Shown one piece after another: positions 1-5,998 of a stretch of 6,076 bases of DNA; positions within the stretch are counted from its first letter, which is position 1, and each line of letters starts with the position of its first letter. The notes under the pieces are model-generated. The model was given only the letters and a program-made list of their open reading frames with translations, ran no database searches and had not been told where the DNA came from. Source of the DNA: Balneolales bacterium. GTDB lineage: Bacteria; Bacteroidota; Rhodothermia; Balneolales; Natronogracilivirgulaceae. The stretch spans positions 1 through 6,076 of the forward strand of contig SLHZ01000236.1 of assembly GCA_007135895.1 (NCBI GenBank), written 5' to 3'. Both the position numbers and the translations under genes were made by a program.

Positions 1-1404
1 ATTGATCAGAGACCAAATGTGTACGACTTCCCTGTTTTTATTGGGAACCTCTATACCCACAGCGGATTTACCCGGAATAGGAGCAATAATCCGAAGCCCC
101 CTGGTGGCCATCGCCATTTTCAAGTCATTCGCATAACTTTCGATTTTTGATATCTTCACATCCGGCGCCGGCTGGAGCTCATACAGCGTGACCGTGGGCC
201 CGACAATGGCTTCTATGGCAGTAATATCAATTCCGTGGCGATTCAGCTTGTCGAGAATAATCATTTTATTCCGGTTGATTTCTTCATAATCAACTTCACT
301 GCCTTCGCCCGGCGGTTTGTCAAGAAGATCCAGAGTGGGAAACTTGTAGGTTATCAATGGCTTATCAACCTGTTTCTTCTGCTCTCTGGCCAGCTTGCGA
401 CGACCGGCTTCTTCCTCAGGAGTTCCTTTGTAAACGGTAATATCCAGGCCTGCTGCTTCCGTTACCCCCTTGTCAGACGGGCTTTCTTCCGCTGCTTCAG
501 AACCGGCGCCTCCTTTTTGTGGTGACTCTTGCAGTCCGGACCCGGTGGATTTTTCAGAGTCCGCCTCCAGTGTGGCCCGGACAGGGCTCTTCTCGCGTTC
601 ATCTGTCGCCTCGTTTTTCTGACGCTCCTTCTCTTTTTCTTGCGAGGCAATCACGATTTTCTCCCAGCGTTTTTTCCGATCCTCCTCTTTTTCATTTGCT
701 GACTGACCAGACTCCTTGCCCGAATCGGGGTAAGAGCGGTCATTCTTTTTCACGGATCTCTCCGGTGACACGCTTTTTTTCCGCCACCCGGAGAAACTCT
801 TTGCGAGATGCTGCCCGGTTTGCTTCAAGCGATCAATCAGGGTTTGAACATCCTTGTTTATCAGTAGCAAAATTGCGATTAGAATAAGGCTGCCCAGTAT
901 GATAACCGGTCCGTAAACCCCGGTTAGAGCCCTCAGAAAACGCGCAACTGCCACGCCGGCAGAACCTGCCCAGCTCTCCGAAACCAGCTCAAACTCACTG
1001 TGCAGCCAACCCATCACGGAAGCAAGCAAAATCATTACAAACACAGCATAAAGACTTCTCAGATGATTGTCGCGAAGATCCTTGTGTCGGAAAAATGACC
1101 AGCCGTATAAAAAAATGACGGCTACAAGCACCAGGGAGAAGTACCCAAACAGGGAATGAACAAAAAGATGTGCCATGTAGGCACCAACCGGGCCCAGGCC
1201 GTTTTGAATTCGGAGAGCGGGTCCCTGACCAAAATCCAGAAGGGTTCTGAAATCGACGCTTTTGATAATGGCAAAGTCCTCGCTGTTATAGGTAACAATA
1301 CTCAATGCAATTGCCACGGCGATAGCAATAATCAGGACTCCGAGCATTTCCATTTTACGCTCGAAACCGAAAAAAGCGAATCTGTTCTTTTGCCTTGAGT
1401 TCAT
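1..1404 (-). CDS. ftsK: DNA translocase FtsK/SpoIIIE, N-terminal 468 residues (gene runs off left edge)
   Basis: This is the septal DNA translocase that pumps chromosome ends through the closing division site. The reading frame is open from the ATG at 1404 to base 1, giving 468 residues without a stop. Hydrophobic segments lie at about residues 21-38, 73-104 (probably a long or paired segment), 118-134 and 163-182, matching the multi-pass FtsK membrane domain. Residues 185-345 form a hydrophilic Lys/Glu-rich linker. From about 350 the motor's alpha domain begins, with GPTVTLYELQPAPDVKISKI (402-421) and RIIAPIPGKSAVGIEVPN (438-455), both family hallmarks. The Walker A and B motifs and the DNA-reading gamma domain would lie beyond the window. 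The start is 1 bp after the comB stop, which suggests translational coupling, and no Shine-Dalgarno is visible. Identification is secure; only the gene end is unseen. Confidence 0.95.
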   Translation of the reverse strand, partial: MNSRQKNRFAFFGFERKMEMLGVLIIAIAVAIALSIVTYNSEDFAIIKSVDFRTLLDFGQGPALRIQNGLGPVGAYMAHLFVHSLFGYFSLVLVAVIFLYGWSFFRHKDLRDNHLRSLYAVFVMILLASVMGWLHSEFELVSESWAGSAGVAVARFLRALTGVYGPVIILGSLILIAILLLINKDVQTLIDRLKQTGQHLAKSFSGWRKKSVSPERSVKKNDRSYPDSGKESGQSANEKEEDRKKRWEKIVIASQEKEKERQKNEATDEREKSPVRATLEADSEKSTGSGLQESPQKGGAGSEAAEESPSDKGVTEAAGLDITVYKGTPEEEAGRRKLAREQKKQVDKPLITYKFPTLDLLDKPPGEGSEVDYEEINRNKMIILDKLNRHGIDITAIEAIVGPTVTLYELQPAPDVKISKIESYANDLKMAMATRGLRIIAPIPGKSAVGIEVPNKNREVVHIWSLIN

Positions 1405-1405
1405 T

Positions 1406-2131
1406 CTATTCAAGGATGATCATGCCCTCTTTTAAAACCGGAATGGTTTCGAAAAGATCCTGTTGAGAACAGTATTCAATGTCTTTTTCGAAGCCCAAAC
1501 CCGCAAGTCTTCTGGCATGGTTGGATGATTTAATTACCTGAGCTATACTGTTTTTATATTTTTCATACAGCCCAAAAGCCACTTTTACACCATCAGTGGC
1601 AGAATCGGGAAGCTTTTGGTCAAAGATATTCCACGTGAGCGCTCCCGCACAAAGCATATCTTCTATGGAAAGCCTGCTGAACCAGCCTGAACAAACCAGG
1701 ATAATGTTGCGGTCATTGACGTTTTTAAGATAATGTGCAACAGCGCGGACATTCAGAAAACTTGCAATCAGCACCTTTTCGGCAAAGTGACTGCGGGTGA
1801 TCGCACGGGTCCCGTTACTGGTTTTCATGATAATAGTCTTGTTCTTCACTATCTCGGGTGTATATTCCAGAGGCGAGTTGCCAAGATGATATCCTTCCAC
1901 TTTCCTGCCATTTTTTTCCCCGCACAGCAACAGGGAAGAGCTATCCAGGTTTCCGGCATATCGGCCGGCATCCTCATTTTCCGCAACCGGTATCACCCCG
2001 CTGCAACCGTTGTGAAGTGCCGTGTGTATGGATGAACAAGCCCTCAAGACATCAATAACTACTACAATATTATCTCTGACATCCTCTTCCGAAAAAGAGC
2101 GAGAGGATATAAAAACATCTATTTGTCTCAT
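1406..2131 (-). CDS. comB: 2-phosphosulfolactate phosphatase, ComB family
   Basis: ComB enzymes hydrolyse (R)-2-phospho-3-sulfolactate to 3-sulfolactate. This is a step of coenzyme M synthesis in methanogens and of sulfolactate formation in some bacteria. The 241-residue protein is full length for the family. Visible hallmarks are VVVIDVLRACSSIHTAL (23-39), with Asp27 in the expected metal-site region, GEKNGRKVEGYHLGNSPLEY (71-90) with the GNSP motif, and KTSNGTRA (103-110), a variant of the usual TTNGT. A Cys/Gly-rich strand and the SIEDMLCAGAL stretch (about 155-165) fit the second half of the family. The start codon directly abuts the gcvT stop (TAA then ATG, no gap), so coupled translation is likely. 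No comA, comC or other sulfonate gene is visible, so the physiological substrate here is inferred from the family only. Confidence 0.88.
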   Translation of the reverse strand: MRQIDVFISSRSFSEEDVRDNIVVVIDVLRACSSIHTALHNGCSGVIPVAENEDAGRYAGNLDSSSLLLCGEKNGRKVEGYHLGNSPLEYTPEIVKNKTIIMKTSNGTRAITRSHFAEKVLIASFLNVRAVAHYLKNVNDRNIILVCSGWFSRLSIEDMLCAGALTWNIFDQKLPDSATDGVKVAFGLYEKYKNSIAQVIKSSNHARRLAGLGFEKDIEYCSQQDLFETIPVLKEGMIILE

Positions 2132-3232
2132 TTATGATCTTTTGTAAAATGGCAGTTTTACAATTTCAGATTCAAACTTTTTCCCTCTTATTGCAACTTC
2201 TGCGTGATAGCCGGGAGTGGCGTGTTCCCGATTCAAATAAGCCATGGCTATACCTTTTTCAAGTTCAAAAGAGTGACATCCACTGGTGACTTCACCAATA
2301 ACTTGACCGGATTTTTCGTAAACCGGGTACCCTTTTCTCGGGATTTTTTTGGACTCTTTCATTACCAGGCCTGTCAGTTTTCTGGCGGGCCCTTGTTCAC
2401 GAGCTTTCATCAACGCATCCTTGCCCCGGAACTCGCCTTTGTCCCATTTGACAAGCCAGCTCATACCTGCTTCCAGCGGATTGGTGGTTTCATCAAGGTC
2501 ATTTCCATATAACGCCAGTCCGGCTTCTAGGCGAAGCGTGTCACGGGCGCCAAGCCCACACGGAGCAAGGCCGAACTCTTTACCCGCATCCATGATTTTT
2601 TCCCACAAGTCACAGACATTGACATGACGGATATTGCAATAGAGTTCATAACCTTTCTCACCGGTGTAGCCTGTTGCCGAGACCAGGACATTTCCGTATC
2701 CGGCCAGTTGCAAGGACCGAAACTCAAAACCGGGAATGGCTTCCGGATTTTCTGTTGTCATGCGACTTAGAATTTCCGGGGAGCTGGGACCCTGAAGGGC
2801 GATAAGTGCGATTTCATCGGACATGTTGCTGATTTCTGCCCTACCGCGATTAACCTGCAGAATCCATTCGAAATCCTTCTGGATGTTCGAGGCATTAACA
2901 ACCAGCATGTACTCATTGCTTTCCAGGCAATAAACCAGCAAATCATCAACAATGCCGCCATTGTCGCGACACATTACCGTATAGAGCGCTTTGCCCGGTG
3001 ATAGCCGGTTCACATCGTTGGTTATAAGCTCCTGAACCACCTCGGAACTTAGATCACCACGAACCAGTATTTCACCCATATGGGAAACATCAAACAAACC
3101 GGCGGCACGACGCACAGTCCGGTGCTCTTCGCTGATTCCCTTGTACTGAACGGGCATCTCAAATCCGGAAAAATCCACCAGTCGGGCATTATGACTACGA
3201 TGAACTTCAAATAGGGGGGTCTTTTTTAACAT
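2132..3232 (-). CDS. gcvT: Glycine cleavage system T protein (aminomethyltransferase)
   Basis: GcvT takes the aminomethyl group carried on lipoyl-GcvH and transfers the methylene to tetrahydrofolate, releasing ammonia. It is cytoplasmic. The 366 residues match the usual length (about 360-370). Visible family signatures are FSGFEMPVQYKGISEEHRTV (21-40), LFDVSHMGE (46-54), GGIVDDLLVY (92-101) whose Asp96/Asp97 pair holds the proposed catalytic Asp, LIALQGP (143-149), TGYTGEKGYEL (187-197) and GLGARDTLRLEAGLALYGND (226-245), which lines the folate pocket. The C-terminal barrel follows from about 285, including IGEVTSGCHSFELEKGIAMA. It is the first gene of the gcvT-comB-ftsK cluster. No gcvH or gcvP lies in the window, so the partners are encoded elsewhere, which is common in this lineage. 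The ATG at 3232 has no Shine-Dalgarno but lies just downstream of a promoter-like box. Confidence 0.97.
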   Translation of the reverse strand: MLKKTPLFEVHRSHNARLVDFSGFEMPVQYKGISEEHRTVRRAAGLFDVSHMGEILVRGDLSSEVVQELITNDVNRLSPGKALYTVMCRDNGGIVDDLLVYCLESNEYMLVVNASNIQKDFEWILQVNRGRAEISNMSDEIALIALQGPSSPEILSRMTTENPEAIPGFEFRSLQLAGYGNVLVSATGYTGEKGYELYCNIRHVNVCDLWEKIMDAGKEFGLAPCGLGARDTLRLEAGLALYGNDLDETTNPLEAGMSWLVKWDKGEFRGKDALMKAREQGPARKLTGLVMKESKKIPRKGYPVYEKSGQVIGEVTSGCHSFELEKGIAMAYLNREHATPGYHAEVAIRGKKFESEIVKLPFYKRS

Positions 3233-3252
3233 GTCGGCACGGTTTTTCGGTC

Positions 3253-3268
3253 TAAAGATACAAAATTA
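3253..3268 (-). promoter_or_regulatory. Candidate -7 region for the gcvT-comB-ftsK operon
   Basis: Read on the minus strand, two overlapping options for the Bacteroidota -7 element (TAnnTTTG) lie side by side: TAATTTTG (3268-3261), a perfect match, and TATCTTTA (3260-3253), 7 of 8. Either would start transcription 10-20 nt before the gcvT ATG at 3232, giving a very short leader. The -33 side is weak: a TTTG lies at 3279-3276, closer than usual to either box. The box matches are seen; promoter function is inferred. Confidence 0.4.
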
Positions 3269-3335
3269 CCCGGCGCAAACGTAACCATCTCATCGGCGGG
3301 TTAGTGGAAGAATATGTGTATTTTCACTGTCTATC

Positions 3336-3346
3336 AATGTAACATT
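3336..3346. promoter_or_regulatory. 11-bp palindrome, possible operator
   Basis: AATGT and ACATT form a perfect dyad around one central A, roughly central in the divergent gcvT/mrp region. Placement between two promoters would suit a dimeric regulator. The sequence is short and A/T-rich, so chance is a real alternative, and no known regulator consensus is claimed. Confidence 0.2.
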
Positions 3347-3382
3347 CCTGGAAATACTATGGACAGAGCCGTAACTTGAGTG

Positions 3383-3411
3383 TTTGATCATTATAACTTG
3401 CCCTAAATTTA
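3383..3411 (+). promoter_or_regulatory. Bacteroidota-type promoter of mrp
   Basis: A -33 element TTTG (3383-3386) is followed after 17 bp by TAAATTTA (3404-3411), a 7-of-8 match to TAnnTTTG. The spacing is in the range described for the Bacteroidetes housekeeping sigma factor. Transcription would begin around 3414-3419, leaving almost no leader before the ATG at 3420. The promoter occupies the stretch that an upstream TTG start (3384) would need to translate, which supports the ATG as the true start. Confidence 0.5.
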
Positions 3412-3419
3412 CGAAGATT

Positions 3420-4517
3420 ATGACCCTGAATGAAGAGAATGTACTCGACGCCCTCCGAACTGTCATAGACCCGGATCTTGGACGAGACCTGGTATCGCTC
3501 AACATGATAGAAGACATTGCCATTAATGGGAAAAAGGTCTCTTTCACCGTGAATCTTACCACTCCGGCCTGTCCGATGAAAGAAGAGATCAGGGATGCCT
3601 GCATCAAGGCAATCACTCATCTTGTTGACAAGGAGGCTGTTGTAAAACCTGAAATGAGCTCAAGGGTCACCGGTGGCCGCACCAGCGGGCAGGGAGATGA
3701 GAACTTGCTGAAAGAAGTAAAAAATATTGTTGCTGTGGCATCTGGCAAAGGTGGTGTAGGCAAGTCGACCGTTTCGGTAAATCTGGCCGTTGCCCTGGCG
3801 CAAACAGGTGCACGGGTAGGCCTGGTAGATACCGACATCTACGGACCAAGCATCCCAACCATGTTTGACATACACGACCGGCCTGATATTACCGTCAACC
3901 GAAAGCTTGTGCCACTGGAAAAGTATGGTGTCAAGCTTCTTTCTATGGGTTTCTTGATCAGTCAGGACGAAGCTGTCGTATGGCGGGGTCCCATGGTCTC
4001 GAGTGCCGTTAAACAGTTCCTGAGCGAGACGGACTGGGGGGAGCTTGACTATCTCATTCTTGATCTGCCACCGGGGACCGGAGATATCCAGTTGACCATT
4101 GTACAATCGGTGCCGCTTACCGGGGCAATCATTGTATCAACACCTCAGGTCGTTGCTCTTGATGATGCCCGAAAAGGTGTTGCAATGTTTGGGAAAGTCA
4201 ATGTGCCGGTACTGGGCATCATAGAAAACATGGCCTATTTCAGCCCGCCGGATTTGCCCGATCGCAAATATCACATTTTCGGAAAAGACGGGGCCAAGAA
4301 CCTGGCGGAAAAAATGGGTGTCGCCTTCCTCGGCGAAATACCTATTGAAGAACAACTCAGAGAAGGCGGCGACTCGGGAAAACCTATCGTTGTTGAAAAT
4401 CCGAAGGCAGCTTCATCGATTGCCATTACCGCTTTGGCAAAACGGACGGCTCAGCAAATAGCAATCCGAAACGCCACCGGAGAGCCAACGAAAAAAGTAG
4501 AAATCCTCTACCGTTGA
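3420..4517 (+). CDS. mrp: Mrp/NBP35 family P-loop ATPase (iron-sulfur cluster carrier)
   Basis: This cytoplasmic ATPase (Mrp/ApbC, SIMIBI class) binds and hands on Fe-S clusters to apo-proteins. With the ATG at 3420 it has 365 residues. The N-terminal MIP18/DUF59 domain (about 1-80) has VIDPDLGRDLVSLNMI and the conserved TTPACPMKEEI (47-57, Cys51). The deviant Walker A is GKGGVGKST (109-117), then VDTDIYGPSIPTM (136-148), DLPPGTGDIQLT (215-226) and STPQ (240-243). After IENMAYF, the stretch SPPDLPDRKYHIFG replaces the CxxC-containing loop that binds the bridging 4Fe-4S cluster in E. coli ApbC. I recall this loss as common in Bacteroidota homologues. An in-frame TTG at 3384 would add 12 residues but lies in the predicted promoter. 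The gene is transcribed away from gcvT and converges on rplS. Confidence 0.95.
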   Translation: MTLNEENVLDALRTVIDPDLGRDLVSLNMIEDIAINGKKVSFTVNLTTPACPMKEEIRDACIKAITHLVDKEAVVKPEMSSRVTGGRTSGQGDENLLKEVKNIVAVASGKGGVGKSTVSVNLAVALAQTGARVGLVDTDIYGPSIPTMFDIHDRPDITVNRKLVPLEKYGVKLLSMGFLISQDEAVVWRGPMVSSAVKQFLSETDWGELDYLILDLPPGTGDIQLTIVQSVPLTGAIIVSTPQVVALDDARKGVAMFGKVNVPVLGIIENMAYFSPPDLPDRKYHIFGKDGAKNLAEKMGVAFLGEIPIEEQLREGGDSGKPIVVENPKAASSIAITALAKRTAQQIAIRNATGEPTKKVEILYR

Positions 4518-4528
4518 AACGGATAAAC
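4517..4528. repeat. Left arm of a 12-bp inverted repeat flanking rplS
   Basis: AAACGGATAAAC here is the exact reverse complement of GTTTATCCGTTT at 4894-4905. This arm starts on the last base of the mrp stop codon and lies in the 20-bp convergent gap, just past the rplS stop. The match does not extend on either side. Confidence 0.75.
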
Positions 4529-4537
4529 GGCTCCTGA

Positions 4538-4888
4538 TCAACGCTGTACAGAGCGCTCGCGCAGTCTGGCCGCTTTTCCACGAAGTTTTCTGAGGTAAAA
4601 CAATTTCGAGCGGCGGACCTTTCCGCGTTTTTTAACTTCAATTTTCGCTATGGAAGGTGAGTAAAGCGGAAAAATCCTTTCAACGCCAACATTGTTGGAT
4701 ATCTTGCGAACCATAAATGTTTGATTGGCTCCACTTCCCCGGCGAGAAATAACCACCCCTTCGTATTGCTGTATACGAACTTTTTCACCTTCCTGAACCT
4801 TGTAATGAACATTAACCGTGTCGCCGGCCTGAAAATCAGGGAGATCTTCTTTTATCTGAGTCTGTTCGATGAGAGTTAGCTTTTCCAT
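4538..4888 (-). CDS. rplS: 50S ribosomal protein L19
   Basis: L19 is a structural protein of the large subunit at the interface with the 30S subunit. The 116 residues match the usual length (E. coli 115). Family features in order are an N-terminal helix (1-18), FQAGDTVNVHYKVQEGEKVR (19-38), QQYEGVVISRRGSGANQTFM (40-59), VRKISNNVGVERIFPLYSPS (60-79) and the basic C-terminal tail KRGKVRRSKLFYLRKLRGKA (87-106). It is the last gene of rimM-trmD-rplS, 21 bp after the trmD stop, and ends 20 bp from the convergent mrp stop. No clear terminator hairpin with a T-run separates it from mrp. No Shine-Dalgarno is seen. The spacer before the start carries one arm of an inverted repeat, with the other just after the stop. 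Confidence 0.98.
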   Translation of the reverse strand: MEKLTLIEQTQIKEDLPDFQAGDTVNVHYKVQEGEKVRIQQYEGVVISRRGSGANQTFMVRKISNNVGVERIFPLYSPSIAKIEVKKRGKVRRSKLFYLRKLRGKAARLRERSVQR

Positions 4889-4893
4889 GTTGG

Positions 4894-4905
4894 GTTTATC
4901 CGTTT
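4894..4905. repeat. Right arm of a 12-bp inverted repeat flanking rplS
   Basis: GTTTATCCGTTT here pairs exactly with 4517-4528. On the rplS transcript this arm lies 6-17 nt before the start codon, where a ribosome would load. Its partner lies just after the stop, so the two could pair in the mRNA. Confidence 0.75.
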
Positions 4906-4909
4906 TCTT

Positions 4910-5602
4910 TTACTTTTTATTGATATAACGTTGATACAAGTCCGGTCTTCTCAGCCGGGTGCGCTCAAGCGACTGCTTTTCACGCCATTGCCGTATTCGC
5001 TTATGATCACCCGAAAGCAACTCTTCCGGAACGATATGTCCGCGGAAGTTCGCTGGCCGGGTATAAACCGGAGCCGAGAGCAAACCATCCTGAAAGGAAT
5101 CGTCCAGCGCACTTTCCGAATCACCGATCGCTCCGGGCAACAACCGGACAACACTGTCAATCAGCACCATGGCCGGCAGTTCTCCACCAGAAAGAACATA
5201 ATCTCCCAGGCTGTATTCCTGGGTAACCAACATATCGCGTATTCGCTGATCCACTCCCTTGTAATGGCCACAGAGAATGACAATATGTTGATACAGTGAA
5301 ATCCTGTTTACTTTTTTTTGGTTCAGCACCTCCGCATCGGGACTGGGAAAAAGCACCGCGTCAATATTCGAGTTTTTTTGGAGCGCCTCAAGACAGTCAA
5401 AAACGGGCTGTGCCGTCATGACCATACCGGCTCCTCCTCCAAAAGGATAGTCGTCCACTTTTCGGTGTTTGTTCTTTGAATACTCCCGAAGATCGTGAGT
5501 CCGTATTTCAACGAGACCCGAACTCCGGGCTTTTCCTATAATACTGTATTCCAAAGGTCCGGATAGCAGCTCGGGAACCGAAGATATGAGGTCTATGATC
5601 AT
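4910..5602 (-). CDS. trmD: tRNA (guanine-37-N1)-methyltransferase TrmD
   Basis: TrmD uses S-adenosylmethionine to make m1G37 next to the anticodon of tRNAs reading CNN, which prevents +1 frameshifting. It works as a dimer and folds as a SPOUT enzyme with a trefoil knot. The 230 residues are normal length. Visible motifs are VDDYPFGGGAGMVM (49-62), ILCGHYKGVDQRIRD (109-123, the lineage form of the usual GRYEGxDER), YSLGDYVLSGGELPAM (130-145, knot and cofactor loop), Arg153 in VRLLPG, and Asp168 in LDDSFQDGLL, equivalent to the catalytic Asp169 of E. coli. The C-terminal tRNA-binding part has YTRPANFRGHIVPEELLSGD (180-199) and the closing RTRLRRPDLYQ. The start at 5602 is 3 bp after the rimM stop and the stop is 21 bp before rplS, so all three genes should be co-transcribed. 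Confidence 0.97.
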   Translation of the reverse strand: MIIDLISSVPELLSGPLEYSIIGKARSSGLVEIRTHDLREYSKNKHRKVDDYPFGGGAGMVMTAQPVFDCLEALQKNSNIDAVLFPSPDAEVLNQKKVNRISLYQHIVILCGHYKGVDQRIRDMLVTQEYSLGDYVLSGGELPAMVLIDSVVRLLPGAIGDSESALDDSFQDGLLSAPVYTRPANFRGHIVPEELLSGDHKRIRQWREKQSLERTRLRRPDLYQRYINKK

Positions 5603-5605
5603 AAT

Positions 5606-5998
5606 TCATACAAGTGTTTCCAGTTCTTCCGTATTGCGGGTGATTATTCTTTTTTCCTCATGGCAAACACGGACTACATACTCGTCGACATAAGGAATCA
5701 GAACTTTTTTTCTCTCAGACTGTACTACCAGTACAGGATGAGCGCCTGTCTGCATGACCTCTGCCACTATTCCTATTGTCGTGTTTTCATGCCGGCAGAC
5801 CACATAATGAACCAGGGTGTCTTTTTTTTCCTTTTTTCCCGGATTCCGGGTTGTCATCAAAAAGCTGCCCCGCAAGGTCTCGGCCTTTGTGCGTGAATCA
5901 ATTCCTTCCAATATTACAAAGAACAGTTCGCGCTTCCGGTCATGGTGCCTACTGCCGAATCCGGGTTGTTTGAGCTGGGAATGGTAACCCGGGCTCAT
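5606..5998 (-). CDS. rimM: RimM ribosome maturation factor, C-terminal part (its true 5' end is inverted)
   Basis: RimM binds ribosomal protein S19 and helps mature the 30S subunit head. The frame is open for 130 residues from an ATG at 5998, but only residues from about 18-25 on look like RimM. LFFVILEGIDSRTKAETLRG (25-44) matches the end of the N-terminal barrel domain, and VVCRHENTTIGIVAEVMQTG with LIPYVDEYVV matches the PRC barrel. The first ~20 codons (MSPGYHSQLKQPGFGS) do not resemble any RimM N-terminus. They are antisense to the real N-terminus, which is encoded on the plus strand from 5942. The family is usually about 165-180 residues, so some 60 N-terminal residues are missing from this strand. 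Upstream in this frame a TAG at 6052-6050 closes it. The piece sits correctly 3 bp before trmD. As drawn it could not make normal RimM; it may be a real pseudogene or an assembly fault. Confidence 0.85.
   Translation of the reverse strand: MSPGYHSQLKQPGFGSRHHDRKRELFFVILEGIDSRTKAETLRGSFLMTTRNPGKKEKKDTLVHYVVCRHENTTIGIVAEVMQTGAHPVLVVQSERKKVLIPYVDEYVVRVCHEEKRIITRNTEELETLV

Larger units (their letters stand above)
3233..3419. other. Divergent intergenic region between gcvT and mrp
   Basis: This is the only non-coding gap above 25 bp. It lies between the diverging starts of gcvT and mrp and carries a promoter candidate at each edge. In the middle it holds an 11-bp perfect dyad, AATGT-A-ACATT, at 3336-3346. 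It also holds an imperfect hairpin at 3303-3328 (AGTG...CACT with A/T-rich inner pairs around a TGTG loop). I see no riboswitch, tRNA or small gene here. Confidence 0.7.

Noticed and set aside
235..1398. Several plus-strand open frames (235-525, 519-887, 1156-1398)
   Set aside because: They lie antisense to the clearly FtsK-like minus-strand frame and their translations show no recognisable domain. They are shadows of its Lys/Glu-rich linker and membrane region.
3384..3419. Upstream in-frame TTG start adding 12 residues to Mrp
   Set aside because: The added residues (MIIITCPKFTKI) are not like Mrp N-termini, and the stretch coincides with the predicted promoter. The ATG at 3420 gives the usual start of the DUF59 domain.
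3290..3620. Minus-strand open frames overlapping the divergent gap and the start of mrp
   Set aside because: They are antisense to the conserved Mrp N-terminal domain, have no family-like sequence, and would place a gene across the predicted mrp promoter.
3660..4106. 148-codon minus-strand frame inside mrp
   Set aside because: It is fully antisense to the conserved P-loop region of Mrp, and the peptide looks like a mirror of that coding sequence.
4511..4530. Possible terminator between mrp and rplS (CCGT-TGAA-ACGG, or CCGTT with AACGG)
   Set aside because: The stem is only 4-5 bp, overlaps the mrp stop codon and has no following T-run on either strand. It is too weak to call a terminator.
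4551..4558. GAGCGCTC palindrome
   Set aside because: It is an 8-bp self-complementary site inside the rplS coding sequence, explained by the Arg/Glu codons of the basic tail.
5660..5973. Plus-strand open frames at 5660-5896 and 5776-5973
   Set aside because: They are antisense to the RimM C-terminal coding region and in a different frame from the genuine RimM N-terminal fragment at 5942-6076.
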